A stretch of DNA of 41,033 nt from Burkholderiales bacterium. Lineage in GTDB: Bacteria; Pseudomonadota; Gammaproteobacteria; Burkholderiales; JAEUOS01. The stretch is taken from contig JAEUOS010000015.1 of the NCBI GenBank assembly GCA_016790695.1, positions 1 through 41,033 of the forward strand. Reading direction: 5' to 3'. How positions within the stretch are numbered: position 1 is the stretch's first letter; every line of letters starts with the position of its first letter. This document shows, in pieces, positions 8,020 through 16,868 of the stretch. Under the pieces are notes generated by a model that saw nothing but the letters and a program-made list of their open reading frames with translations, did not search any database and had not been told where the DNA came from. The position numbers were made by a program, and so were the translations under genes.

Positions 8020-8721
8020 CTAGACCGCCAGATACTGCGCCTGCACCTCGGCGTTGGCGGCGAGCGCCGCCATCGTCCCGGAGAAGCGGATCGCCCCCTT
8101 CTCGATGATGTAGGCGCGGTCGGCGACTTCCATGGCGAAGTGCAGGTTCTGCTCCGAGAGCAGGATCGCGACACCGGCGGACTTGAGCCCGCGGATCGCC
8201 TCGGCCATCTGGTCGACGATCACCGGCGCCACCCCCTCCGACGGCTCGTCGAGCAGCACGCAGGCGGGATTGCCCATCAGCGTGCGGGCAATGGTCAGCA
8301 TCTGCTGCTCGCCGCCGGACATGCGCCCGCCGGGCCGGTGCGGCATCTCGCGCAGGTTCGGGAACAGGCGGCCGATCTTCTCGAAGTCCCAGGTGGGCGC
8401 GCCCGGCCGCGGCGCCTGGCGGCCGACCTCCAGATTCTCGAGCACGGTGAGTTCGGTGAAGATGCGCCGTTCCTCGGGCACGTAGCCCAGCCCCATGCGC
8501 GCGATCCGGTGCGTCGCGAGCTGCTCGATGCGCCGCCCCTGGAACTCCACCGTCCCCGCGCGCGGCCGCACCAGGCCCATGATCGACTTCATCGTCGTGC
8601 TCTTGCCGGCGCCATTGCGGCCGAGCAGCACCACCACCTCGCCGGCCCGGACCTCGACCGACACGCCGGCGAGGATGTGCGCCTGGCCATAGTAGGTGTG
8701 CAGGTCGGTGGCCTTGAGCAT
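8020..8721 (-). CDS. livF: Branched-chain amino acid-type ABC transporter ATPase, LivF
   Basis: A 233-residue ABC ATPase of the LivF type. It shows Walker A GRNGAGKS, the signature MSGGEQQML, Walker B CVLLDEPSEG and the switch region LLSEQNL, where glutamine replaces the usual histidine, a LivF hallmark. With LivG it powers the fused LivH-LivM permease. The start overlaps the livG stop as ATGA, so translation is probably coupled. The transporter need not carry amino acids: this family also takes up aromatic acids, amides and urea, and its place in a catabolic operon suggests the pathway substrate. Confidence 0.95.
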   Translation of the reverse strand: MLKATDLHTYYGQAHILAGVSVEVRAGEVVVLLGRNGAGKSTTMKSIMGLVRPRAGTVEFQGRRIEQLATHRIARMGLGYVPEERRIFTELTVLENLEVGRQAPRPGAPTWDFEKIGRLFPNLREMPHRPGGRMSGGEQQMLTIARTLMGNPACVLLDEPSEGVAPVIVDQMAEAIRGLKSAGVAILLSEQNLHFAMEVADRAYIIEKGAIRFSGTMAALAANAEVQAQYLAV

Positions 8722-9467
8722 CAGTGGCGGCTCCCGAGGTAGATGCGCTGGACCTCCGCGTCGGCACGCACGGCGTCCGGCGCGCCGGCGGCGATCAGCT
8801 GCCCCCGGTTCAGCACGATCACCCGGTTCGCGTGCGCGAACACCACGTCCATGTCGTGCTCGGTGAACAGCACGCCGATGTTGTCGGTGCGAACGATCTC
8901 GGCGGCCAGCGCCATCAGCGCAACGCGCTCGCGCGGCGCCATGCCGGCAGTCGGCTCGTCCATCAGGAGCAGGCGCGGCCGGTTCGCGAGCGCGACGGCG
9001 AGTTCGAGACGCTTGAGGTCGCCATAGGCGAGCACCGAGCACGGCCGGTCGCCCTGCTCGCGCATGCCGACGCGCTCGAGCAGCCGGTCGGCCGCGTCGA
9101 CATGCGCATCGCGCGCGCGCCGCCACAGTCCGCCCAGCCCCCCATGGTGCGACAGGAGCGCGACCTGGACGTTCTCGCGCACGGTCATCGAACTGAACGT
9201 CGCGGTGATCTGGAACGTGCGGCCGACGCCGAGGCGCCACACCGCGCGCGGCTTCAAGCCGACGATCTGGCGGCCGGCGAACTCGATGCTGCCGGCGTCG
9301 GGGGCGAGCTGCCCGTTGAGCATGTTGAAGCAGGTCGACTTGCCGGCGCCGTTGGGCCCGATCATCGCCAGCAGTTCTCCCGCCGTCACCTCGAAGCTGA
9401 CATTGCCGACCGCGCGCACGCCGCCGAACGACTTGGTCAGGCCCTCGACCTTGAGCAGCACCGTCAT
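8721..9467 (-). CDS. livG: Branched-chain amino acid-type ABC transporter ATPase, LivG
   Basis: A 248-residue LivG-type ATPase. It has Walker A GPNGAGKST, Walker B LLLMDEPTAGM and the H-loop FTEHDMDVVF. The signature motif is LAYGDLKRLEL, a variant of the usual LSYGEQRRLE of LivG proteins. It pairs with LivF on the cytoplasmic face of the permease. The gene ends by overlapping livF by four bases and starts 16 bases after the permease gene, consistent with one operon. Confidence 0.95.
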   Translation of the reverse strand: MTVLLKVEGLTKSFGGVRAVGNVSFEVTAGELLAMIGPNGAGKSTCFNMLNGQLAPDAGSIEFAGRQIVGLKPRAVWRLGVGRTFQITATFSSMTVRENVQVALLSHHGGLGGLWRRARDAHVDAADRLLERVGMREQGDRPCSVLAYGDLKRLELAVALANRPRLLLMDEPTAGMAPRERVALMALAAEIVRTDNIGVLFTEHDMDVVFAHANRVIVLNRGQLIAAGAPDAVRADAEVQRIYLGSRH

Positions 9468-9483
9468 CGCGCCGTTCCCGCCT

Positions 9484-11367
9484 TCATGCCGCCTCGCGCG
9501 CGAACAGGCGCTTGACCGAGCCGGCGACGCCGAGCGGGAACGCCAGCACGAGCACCAGGATGGTCAAGCCGAGCGCGGCGCGCCAGTAGGCGAATTCGCG
9601 CGCGATCAGGTCGGAGAGCCAGGTGAAGAGCCCGGCACCGACCACCGGCCCGGCCAGGGTCTGCACGCCGCCCAGCAGCACCATGATCAGGCCATCGATG
9701 GAGCGGCCGACGCCGATGGCCTCGGGCGAGATCGACCCCTTGGAGAAGGCGAACAGGCCGCCGGCGACCCCGCACACCAGTCCGGCGAGCATGAATGCCT
9801 TCCACTGCACGCGGAACACGTCGATGCCGATCGCGTCGGCACGCAGCGGCGAGTCGCGCCCCGCGCGCATCGCGTAGCCGAACGGCGCGAGGAGGACGCG
9901 CCACAGGAGCAGCACGCCGGCGACCGCGCACGCGAGCGTCAGGTAATAGTAGGCCCACTTCTCCGACAACCACGGCGCCGGCCAGACGCCGACGATGCCG
10001 TTGCTGCCGCCGGTGAAGTCATCCCACTGGAAGGCCACCGACCAGACGATCTGCGCGAACGCCAGGGTCAGCATCGCCAGATAGACGCCCGACAGTCGCA
10101 CGCAGAACCAGCCGAACACCAGGGCGCCCGCGGCGGCGATCAGCGGTGCGCCGACGAGCGCGGTCTCCATCGACCAGCCCGCCTGCTTGACCAGCAGGCC
10201 GGCGCCATAGGCGCCGAGCCCGAAGTAGGCGGCGTGGCCGAACGAGTGCATGCCGCCGGGCCCCATGATGAAGTGCAGGCTGGCCGCGAACAGCACGGCG
10301 ATCAGGATGTCGATCGACAGCACCAGCGTGTAGGGGAAGGCCTGCGCGAAGGCCGGCAGCACGATGAGGAGCGCCAGCACCGCGAACCCGAAGCGGCGCG
10401 TGCGCGCGTCGGCCGGACTGATCGGCGCCTCGATCTCCGCCGGGTTGCGCGTCGCCGCCGCGGGCCGGCCCAGCAGCCCCCACGGGCGCCAGATCAGGAC
10501 CGCCGCCATCACCAGGAACTCGACGACCAGGGTCAGCTTGGAGAACGAGAAGCTGACGCCGGCGATGGTGGTCTGGCCGATCGCGAAGCACATGGCCTTG
10601 ATCTCCGCGATGATGAAGGCGGCCAGGAAGGCGCCGGGAATGCTGCCCATGCCGCCCACCACCACCACGACGAAGGCCTCGCCGATGGCAACCAGGTCGA
10701 GACCGAGATTGGCCGGCTCGCGCGGCGCCTGCAGGGCGCCGCCGAACGCGGCCAGGAAGGCGCCGAGGGCGAACACGGCGGTGAACAGCCACGCCTGGTT
10801 CACGCCGAGGGCGCCGACCATCTCGCGATCCTGGGTGGCGGCGCGGATCAGGATGCCGAAGCGGGTGCGCGTGAGCACCAGCCACAACAGCCCGAGCACC
10901 GCCGGGCCGACGAAGATCAGCGCGAGGTCGTATTGCGGGAACTGTCGCCCGAGAATCTCCACCGATCCCTTCAGGCCCGGCGCGCGCGGTCCGAGCAGGT
11001 CCTCCGGTCCCCAGAGCGCGAGCGTGGCATCGCGCACGATCAGCACGACCGCGAAGGTGGCGAGCAGCTGGAACAGCTCCGGCGCATGGTAGATCCGGCG
11101 CAGCAGCAGCAGCTCCACGACGACGCCGATCACCGCGACCGCGAGCGCCGCCACCAGCAGCGACGCCCAGAACCCCAGCACGGTGCCGCCGAAGCGCGCC
11201 ACCAGCGAATAGGCGACATAGATGCCCAGCATGTAGAACGACCCGTGGGCGAAATTGACGATGCGGGTGACGCCGAAGATCAGCGACAGCCCCACGGCAA
11301 TCAGGAACAGCGTCGAGGCGCCGGCCAGTCCGTTGAGGAACTGGACGGCGATCGCGTCAGGGCTCAT
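9484..11367 (-). CDS. Fused LivH-LivM ABC transporter permease
   Basis: A 627-residue inner-membrane protein that joins two permeases usually encoded separately. Residues 1 to about 300 are LivH-like (LIFGVTRIVNFAHGSFYMLG; VVVVVGGMGSIPGAFLAAF) and end at WRPWGLLGRP. After a polar linker (about 305-325), residues 330-627 are LivM-like (HFIMGPGGMHSFGHAAYFGL; VRLSGVYLAMLTLAFAQIVW; VLLGGVQTLAGPVVGAG). Both halves contain many hydrophobic segments. The reading frame is open throughout, so this is a real fusion rather than two overlapping genes. It sits between the binding-protein gene and livG, completing the importer. Confidence 0.95.
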   Translation of the reverse strand: MSPDAIAVQFLNGLAGASTLFLIAVGLSLIFGVTRIVNFAHGSFYMLGIYVAYSLVARFGGTVLGFWASLLVAALAVAVIGVVVELLLLRRIYHAPELFQLLATFAVVLIVRDATLALWGPEDLLGPRAPGLKGSVEILGRQFPQYDLALIFVGPAVLGLLWLVLTRTRFGILIRAATQDREMVGALGVNQAWLFTAVFALGAFLAAFGGALQAPREPANLGLDLVAIGEAFVVVVVGGMGSIPGAFLAAFIIAEIKAMCFAIGQTTIAGVSFSFSKLTLVVEFLVMAAVLIWRPWGLLGRPAAATRNPAEIEAPISPADARTRRFGFAVLALLIVLPAFAQAFPYTLVLSIDILIAVLFAASLHFIMGPGGMHSFGHAAYFGLGAYGAGLLVKQAGWSMETALVGAPLIAAAGALVFGWFCVRLSGVYLAMLTLAFAQIVWSVAFQWDDFTGGSNGIVGVWPAPWLSEKWAYYYLTLACAVAGVLLLWRVLLAPFGYAMRAGRDSPLRADAIGIDVFRVQWKAFMLAGLVCGVAGGLFAFSKGSISPEAIGVGRSIDGLIMVLLGGVQTLAGPVVGAGLFTWLSDLIAREFAYWRAALGLTILVLVLAFPLGVAGSVKRLFAREAA

Positions 11368-11440
11368 GCGTCATGCAGGGCGGGCGGACGAACACGCCGG
11401 CCGCGGGCGACCGCGGACCGGCCCGAGGGAGTCGCAGCCG

Positions 11441-12643
11441 TCAGTCGGCCGGACGCATCTTCTTGACTTCGGCGTCGGACGGCAGGAACTTCGCGCCGTC
11501 GTAGTACTTGTAGTCCTTCATCTCGCCCTTGCCGCCGCGCACCGTGGTCCGTCCGACATAGGCGCCCATGGTCGACTGGTGATCCTGCGCGCGGAAGACG
11601 ACCTTGCCGAACGGCGACTCGAAGTTGAGCCCGCGGAAGGCCGCGATGAGCTTCTCGGTGTCGGTGGAATTGGCGCGCTTCAACCCGGCGGCGAGCGCCT
11701 TCACCGTGGCGTAGCCGACCACCGAGCCGAGGCGCGGGTAGTCGTTGTACTTGCGATGGTAGGCGATGAAGAAGGCCTTGTGTTCCGGGGTGTCGATTCC
11801 GTACCACGGGTAGCCGGTCACGAGCCAGCCCTCGGGCGTCTCGTCCTTGAGCGGGTCGATGTACTCGGGCTCGCCGGTGAGCAGGCTGACCACTTCGCGC
11901 CCCTTGAACAGGCCGCGCGTGTTGCCCTCGCGCACGAAGCGCGCGAGGTCGGCGCCGAACAGTACGTTGAAGATGGCATCGGGCTTGGCATCGGCGAGCG
12001 CCTGCACCACCGCGCCGGCGTCGATGCGGCCCAGGGGCGGCGCCTGCTCCCCGACGAATTCGACGTCGGGCTGCGCCTTCTTCAATTGCTCCTTGAAGGT
12101 GGCCACGGCCGACTGGCCGTACTCGTAGTTGGGATAGACCACCGCCCAGCGCTTCTTCTTCATCTTGGCGGCCTCCGGCACCAGCATCGCCGCCTGCATG
12201 TAGGTGGAGGCGCGCAGCCGGAAGGTGTACTTGTTGCCGTTCTGCCAGACGATCTTGTCGGTCAGGGGCTCGGTGGCCAGGAAGAAGGTCTTCTTCTGCT
12301 TGGCGAAGTCGGTGAGCGCGAGGCCGATGTGGGACAGGAAGCCGCCGGCCAGCAGGTCGACCCGCTCGCGCGAGACCAGTTCCTCGGCCACCCGCACCGC
12401 GTCACCGGGATTGCCGCCGTCGTCGCGGATCACCAGCTCGATCTTGCGCCCGCCGATGCCGCCGGCGGCATTGACCTCCTCGAGCGCGAGGTCCATGCCC
12501 TTCTTGTACGGGTCGAGGAACGCCGGCTGCGCCTTGTAGCTGTTGATCTCGCCGATGCGGATCGGCTTTTGCTGGGCAGGCGCCGTGCCGGCCGCCGCCA
12601 TGGCCACCAGGGCGGCTGCCAGGGTCGTGCTGAGTCGTTTCAT
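11441..12643 (-). CDS. Periplasmic branched-chain amino acid-type binding protein (LivK-like)
   Basis: A 400-residue periplasmic receptor with a signal peptide (MKRLSTTLAAALVAMAAAGT, then APAQQ) and a type I periplasmic-binding fold of the Leu/Ile/Val type. The typical N-terminal phrase GMDLALEEVNAAGGIGGRKI, the IRDDGGNPGDA segment and the VVYPNYEYGQSA inter-lobe region are present. AAGGAGAG stands just before the ATG at 12643, fixing the start. A much longer open frame continuing upstream is an artefact that overlaps the Rieske gene. It delivers the substrate to the LivHM-LivG-LivF importer; the ligand is unknown and could be an N-heteroaromatic acid or amide. Confidence 0.92.
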   Translation of the reverse strand: MKRLSTTLAAALVAMAAAGTAPAQQKPIRIGEINSYKAQPAFLDPYKKGMDLALEEVNAAGGIGGRKIELVIRDDGGNPGDAVRVAEELVSRERVDLLAGGFLSHIGLALTDFAKQKKTFFLATEPLTDKIVWQNGNKYTFRLRASTYMQAAMLVPEAAKMKKKRWAVVYPNYEYGQSAVATFKEQLKKAQPDVEFVGEQAPPLGRIDAGAVVQALADAKPDAIFNVLFGADLARFVREGNTRGLFKGREVVSLLTGEPEYIDPLKDETPEGWLVTGYPWYGIDTPEHKAFFIAYHRKYNDYPRLGSVVGYATVKALAAGLKRANSTDTEKLIAAFRGLNFESPFGKVVFRAQDHQSTMGAYVGRTTVRGGKGEMKDYKYYDGAKFLPSDAEVKKMRPAD

Positions 12644-12666
12644 CGGGTCTCTCCTTGTTGAATGGT

Positions 12667-13731
12667 TCAAGCGGTCGCGCCGCCGCGCGGCTGCGCCTGT
12701 TCGTCGGCAATCATGCGTGCCACCGTGCGCCGCAGGCGCACGCTGCCGGAATCGAGCGCCAGTTTGACACGTTCGGTGATCATCGGCCTGGCCTCGGCCG
12801 CCTCGATCGCCTCGAGGACGGCCTTGTCCTCGGCGAAGGCGAGCACGAACTGCTCGGTGATCTCGCGCGAGACCGCCGCGTCGCGCTGCGCGAAATTGCG
12901 CAGCTGCAGCCAGAAATAGTGCGTCGACCCCTCGGTCTCGGGCGTCAGGAAGTGGCAGGAATAGATGCGTATGCCCGCGTCGCGCGCGGCATCCGAGTGG
13001 TCCATGCCGGGCACATGCGACCCGAAGTCGACCACCGCGATCGACGGCGGGTAGAGCCAGTAGTACTGCCAGCGATCGACGTTGCCGGGCCACTTGCCGA
13101 AGCGCTGCAGGATCGGCGCGGCCGGCGAGTCGAGTGTCCAGCGCGTCACCAGCAGCGTGTCGCCGTGCTGGGTGGTCTCGACGGGAATGTCGGCCATGGC
13201 CGGCGTGCCCAGCGTGGTGGTGTGCACGTAGGTGACGTGCGCCGGGTCGACCAGGTTCTCCGTGAGCAGCTGGTAGTTGCACTTCACGTGGGTATAGGGG
13301 CCGCAATTGAGGCCCCAGGCCGGCTCCTCGCCCTGGGACAGCGCCCATTGCGGCAGCCGGTCGAAGAGCTTCGCCGGATCGGCGAGCGCGGGATCGCCGG
13401 GCCACACCCAGACCATGCCGAGGTGGTCGACGGCCGGATACGACGGGACGCGGGCCGCCGGCGGAATCCGCTCCTGTCCGGGCGCGCGCACGCACCGCCC
13501 GCTGCAATCGAAGGTCAGCCCGTGGTAGCCGCATTCGATGCTGTCGCCGCGCAGCCGGCCCATGGACAAGGGCAGCAACCGGTGCGGGCAGCGGTCGAGC
13601 AGGGCCGCCGGGCGTCCGGCGCTGTCGCGAAAGAACACCATCGGAACGTCGAGGATGGTGCGCGCCAGGAGCCGGTCGCCGACCTCGCCTGCCCAGGCGG
13701 CGGCGTACCAGCAGTTCCTCAAAAAAGCCAT
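12667..13731 (-). CDS. Rieske [2Fe-2S] non-heme iron oxygenase (VanA-like)
   Basis: A 354-residue Rieske oxygenase alpha-type subunit similar to vanillate O-demethylase oxygenase and related enzymes. The Rieske ligands are C48-x-H50 and C67-x2-H70. The mononuclear iron motif D162-x2-H165-x4-H170 lies in NLVDPAHVTYVH. The family hydroxylates or demethylates aromatic or heterocyclic acids using O2 and an electron-transfer reductase; no reductase gene is in the window, so it must be shared or elsewhere. I chose ATG 13731 (MAFLRNCWYAAAW, typical of the family) with GGGGAGAG upstream; the longer open frame to 14052 runs into the next gene. Gaps of 23 and 34 bases to its neighbours support operon membership. 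Confidence 0.93.
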   Translation of the reverse strand: MAFLRNCWYAAAWAGEVGDRLLARTILDVPMVFFRDSAGRPAALLDRCPHRLLPLSMGRLRGDSIECGYHGLTFDCSGRCVRAPGQERIPPAARVPSYPAVDHLGMVWVWPGDPALADPAKLFDRLPQWALSQGEEPAWGLNCGPYTHVKCNYQLLTENLVDPAHVTYVHTTTLGTPAMADIPVETTQHGDTLLVTRWTLDSPAAPILQRFGKWPGNVDRWQYYWLYPPSIAVVDFGSHVPGMDHSDAARDAGIRIYSCHFLTPETEGSTHYFWLQLRNFAQRDAAVSREITEQFVLAFAEDKAVLEAIEAAEARPMITERVKLALDSGSVRLRRTVARMIADEQAQPRGGATA

Positions 13732-13765
13732 CGTTGCTCTCCCCGTAACGTCGGCGGCCGTGCGT

Positions 13766-14383
13766 CTAGCGCTGGCCGTCGAACTTCGCGATGTCGCCCA
13801 CGCCGAGACCGCCCATGCGCTGGTGCACTCGTCCGCCGGCTCCCATCGCGAGGATGAAGACGATCTCGTCGGGACGCGGCGCGTCCGGAACACGCATCTC
13901 GACGCTGTCGAAATGGCTGCGCACGTACGCCGCGGTCCGATGATGCAGCGGCACGTCGATGACCGTGCCGGCCGGCGCCACCTTGATCGTCGACGGCACG
14001 ATCGCGAGCGACTGGTCGAGCAGTTCGCGCATCCCGTAGCCGCCGGGCACATGCCAGAGCGCCGCGTGCTCCGATTCCCCGGCGACGCCGACGATCACGC
14101 TCTTGCCATAGGCATCGACCTTGCCCGGACCGCCGAGCAGACGGATCAGCCGCGCCGCCAGGTCGTAGCCGATCGGCTTCAGCCCGTCCATCGCCGACAT
14201 CAGGTCGGCGACGTGGCGTCCGGCGAACGGATTGGCCACCACCGCCGCGATGGCACCGCGGCGCACCGGCGTGCGCCGCGGCGGCCCGCCCTCGTGGCGA
14301 ATCTCCTCGACCATGGTGACGATCTTGCGCACCACGAAACCCACGCCGGCCGGCGCCGCCACTGTCCCGGATTTTCCGCGCAT
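13766..14383 (-). CDS. PF06684 'amino acid synthesis' (DUF1185) family protein
   Basis: A 205-residue protein recognised from VRKIVTMVEEIRHEGG (about residues 18-33), followed by VANPFAGRHVADL and MRVPDAPRPDEIVFILAMGAG, matching the PF06684/DUF1185 'amino acid synthesis' family. Known members have a variant chorismate-mutase-like fold, but their reaction is not established. GGGAGGAGA precedes the ATG at 14383. It lies between the UPF0280 and Rieske genes in the catabolic run, which argues for a catabolic step, perhaps on a ring-opened or reduced heterocycle, rather than biosynthesis. That role is inference. Confidence 0.85.
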   Translation of the reverse strand: MRGKSGTVAAPAGVGFVVRKIVTMVEEIRHEGGPPRRTPVRRGAIAAVVANPFAGRHVADLMSAMDGLKPIGYDLAARLIRLLGGPGKVDAYGKSVIVGVAGESEHAALWHVPGGYGMRELLDQSLAIVPSTIKVAPAGTVIDVPLHHRTAAYVRSHFDSVEMRVPDAPRPDEIVFILAMGAGGRVHQRMGGLGVGDIAKFDGQR

Positions 14384-14407
14384 CCTGCTCTCCTCCCGAT
14401 TCCGCTT

Positions 14408-15289
14408 TCATGCCGCCCGTGCCGAGGGGCCGGATGCCGATCCGATCCCGCCGATCCGTCCGCCCGCCGCCGCGGTCGCCCGCCATTGCCCCTGCAAAGC
14501 AAGCGCCGCGCCAATGACGTTGCCGCAGGCGACCTGACGCTCGGCCGCTTCGAGTCCGCGCACCAGCGCCGTCTCCACCAGGCGCGCGGGCAGTGCGCCG
14601 ACGGCGGTGGTCACGAGGCGCTCACCGAGGTCGCTGTCGTCCTTCAGGCTGGATGCCGGCGCCCGCTGCACCGCCGGATGCTCGACGTTCACGGCGTTGG
14701 CGATCAGGGTGGCGGCGGCATCGGCGGCCGCCGCGGTGCGCGCGAGGACGGTCACGCTGTCGGCGATGCCGAGGCTGAAGCTGCGGCCGCGCCAGCCGCT
14801 CGTCGCGATGCCGCGCACCGCGTCCTCGTGCGCGACGGCAACGCAGCCGCCGACCGCCGGCACGCGAGGATCGGGCACGATGCCGACGCGCAGCACCTGG
14901 CCCGGCGCCAGGTGGAGCGCGATGTCCCCGCCGTTGTTCACCAGGGCCCGCGCGACGCCGTCGCGCACGAAGTGCTCGAGCACGTCTTCGGCGACGGCAC
15001 CGGCGACGGCTGCCATCGGCGTCACGAAGGCCGGCAGGTGCGCGCGGCAGGCGGCCACCATGCGCCGCGCGACCGGGCCATGTGCCTCGGTGGTCGGCGT
15101 GACCGGCCGGCGCAACAGCGCGAGTTCGGCGACCAGCGCATCGAGCACGCCGCCGAAGCGCGCCCAGGCGGCGCCGAATGCCGCCTCGACCGCATCGGCC
15201 TCCCCCCAGGCCGCCACGACCAGGTCGATCGGTCCGTGGCACCAGCGCTCGCGCGCCGGGCCCAGGCGATGGCGTTGCGGTCCTGGCAT
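14408..15289 (-). CDS. UPF0280 family protein (ApbE-like superfamily)
   Basis: A 293-residue protein of the UPF0280/COG2122 group, related in fold to ApbE FMN transferases. Diagnostic stretches are ARALVNNGGDIALHL, GIATSGWRGRSFSLGIADSV and TLIANAVNVEHPAV. The conserved GIATSG corresponds to the TSG region of ApbE. ApbE attaches FMN to threonine in target proteins, but UPF0280 activity is not established as far as I know. It begins three bases after the end of the 6-hydroxynicotinate-reductase-like gene, so translation is probably coupled, and a flavin-related service to that protein is a reasonable guess. The tail beyond residue 270 is low-complexity. Confidence 0.85.
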   Translation of the reverse strand: MPGPQRHRLGPARERWCHGPIDLVVAAWGEADAVEAAFGAAWARFGGVLDALVAELALLRRPVTPTTEAHGPVARRMVAACRAHLPAFVTPMAAVAGAVAEDVLEHFVRDGVARALVNNGGDIALHLAPGQVLRVGIVPDPRVPAVGGCVAVAHEDAVRGIATSGWRGRSFSLGIADSVTVLARTAAAADAAATLIANAVNVEHPAVQRAPASSLKDDSDLGERLVTTAVGALPARLVETALVRGLEAAERQVACGNVIGAALALQGQWRATAAAGGRIGGIGSASGPSARAA

Positions 15290-15292
15290 CGC

Positions 15293-16816
15293 CTAGCCGA
15301 CCACCGGCTTCTCGCCGATCGGCCAGGGGTTGCGCGGATCCTGCGCGAGCAGGCGAAAGCGCTCGTTGGCGAGCACGTCCTCGACCGACCGCACGCGGTG
15401 CATGTAGCCCCCCATCGCCGCGTAGTCGTCGAGCCGCATCGTGAACTCGATCGGCGCGACGATCGCCGGCGTCGGCACCGAGCCGAACGCGTTGTCCGGC
15501 ATGCGCGCGACATCGACCATCATCATGATGCCGCCGCCCGGCCAGACATAGGCGGGCGCGCCGCCCGCAGTCACGTTGGTCAGGAGGTCCTTGATCGAGC
15601 GTGTCAGTGCGATCGGATTCTCGGTGACGCCGGCACGCAGCGACCCGCCGGCGCCGCCCAGGAACAGCACGCTGCACAGTGCGGGCTCGCAGTTCTCGCC
15701 GATGCGCTCGACCACCTTGACCAGCGCCGCGGGCATCGGCGCCGGCACGAAGGCGAGCCGGTCGTCGAGCACGAAGTAGGCATGGTCCTCGCCCGTGGTG
15801 GAGACGAACAGGACGCGCTGCCCGGGACGGGCCACCGCCGCGTCGACGCGCTCGATGATCGACAGCGGGTCGGTGATGTCGGTACCGCCCCAGCCCATGC
15901 CCGGATTGGCGACCTGGAAGTAGCGCCCGGGGGTGGAGCGCTTGCCGCGAATGCGGATGCCCGAGGGTGCCATGTCGATGTACTTGCCGGCCTGGTGCTC
16001 GGTGAGCACCCCGGTGATGTGATCGTCGACGACGATGACCTCGTCGACATGGCCTTTCCACTGCGGCGCGAAGATGCCGATCGTGGCCGAGCCGCAGCCC
16101 ACGCGCATGCGCTGCTCGACTACGCCGTTGATCACCGGCGCGCGCCCCGCGGCCACCACCACCTTGGCGCCGCCCTCGATGTCGAGCTCGACCGGCTGCT
16201 TGTTGCCGAGGTCCATCATCACCTGGCAGGTGACGCGACCCTCGCGCTTCGAACCGCCGGTCAGGTGGTGCACGCCGCCCAGCGACAGCATCTGCGAACC
16301 GTACTCGGCCGTGGTCACGTGCCCGACCACCTCGCCGTCACAGCGCACGTTCGCCTGCTCGGGCCCGATGTAGCGGTCGGTGTCGATCTTGACCTTGAAG
16401 CTGCAATAGCTGAACACGCCCTCGGTGACCACCGTGACGGTGTCGACGCCGGCATGCCTGGCGGCGACGATGAACGGTGCGGGCTTGTAGTCGGGATAGG
16501 TGGTGGTCGAGCCGATGCCGGTGACGAACACCGGCACGGCGGGAGCGACCGGCGGGTTGTCGAGCGGGTTGCCGTCCCAGGGCTTGCCGTCGAAGGCGAC
16601 CAGTTCGCCCTGCGCGTCGACGGCGCGGGCGGTCAGCACCAGCGGATCGAGGCGGGTCAGAACGCCCTGCCGATTGGCGTAGCGATCGCAGGCGCCGAGC
16701 CGTCCCTCGCTGATGTTGCACAGCACCGGGCACGCGTTGCAGACGATCTTGCCGGCGCCGCGCTCGGCGGGCGCCGGCTCGATGCCGGTCGTGGGGTCCG
16801 CATGGGTGGTGTTCAT
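15293..16816 (-). CDS. 6-hydroxynicotinate reductase-like iron-sulfur protein
   Basis: A 507-residue protein like those annotated as 6-hydroxynicotinate reductase, the enzyme of Eubacterium barkeri nicotinate fermentation that reduces 6-hydroxynicotinate to 1,4,5,6-tetrahydro-6-oxonicotinate. The N-terminus has a Cys cluster C26-x2-C29-x3-C33-x9-C43 (KIVCNACPVLC...GACDRY), a likely [4Fe-4S] site. Later features include GIGSTTTYPDYKPAPFI and VGCGSATIGIF (about 239-249). I used ATG 16816; a longer open frame to 16948 overlaps the upstream gene. The adjacent molybdenum hydroxylase would supply the hydroxylated ring, as in the nicotinate pathway. Assignment to the family is fairly sure; the substrate is not. 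Confidence 0.78.
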   Translation of the reverse strand: MNTTHADPTTGIEPAPAERGAGKIVCNACPVLCNISEGRLGACDRYANRQGVLTRLDPLVLTARAVDAQGELVAFDGKPWDGNPLDNPPVAPAVPVFVTGIGSTTTYPDYKPAPFIVAARHAGVDTVTVVTEGVFSYCSFKVKIDTDRYIGPEQANVRCDGEVVGHVTTAEYGSQMLSLGGVHHLTGGSKREGRVTCQVMMDLGNKQPVELDIEGGAKVVVAAGRAPVINGVVEQRMRVGCGSATIGIFAPQWKGHVDEVIVVDDHITGVLTEHQAGKYIDMAPSGIRIRGKRSTPGRYFQVANPGMGWGGTDITDPLSIIERVDAAVARPGQRVLFVSTTGEDHAYFVLDDRLAFVPAPMPAALVKVVERIGENCEPALCSVLFLGGAGGSLRAGVTENPIALTRSIKDLLTNVTAGGAPAYVWPGGGIMMMVDVARMPDNAFGSVPTPAIVAPIEFTMRLDDYAAMGGYMHRVRSVEDVLANERFRLLAQDPRNPWPIGEKPVVG

Positions 16817-16868
16817 GGCTGTCCGAAGTCCTCCTGCCGGATCGCGCGGGGTCGGGTCTGGCGCGCCA

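Noticed and set aside
6947..8767. A 606-codon minus-strand frame suggesting a fusion of a LivF-overlapping part with the TIM barrel protein
   Set aside because: The first 256 codons are out of frame with the real livF, and a strong ribosome-binding site precedes the internal ATG at 7999, so the TIM barrel protein starts there.
11441..13534. A 697-codon minus-strand frame extending the LivK-like protein upstream
   Set aside because: The extension overlaps the Rieske gene in another frame; the signal peptide and AAGGAG mark the true start at 12643.
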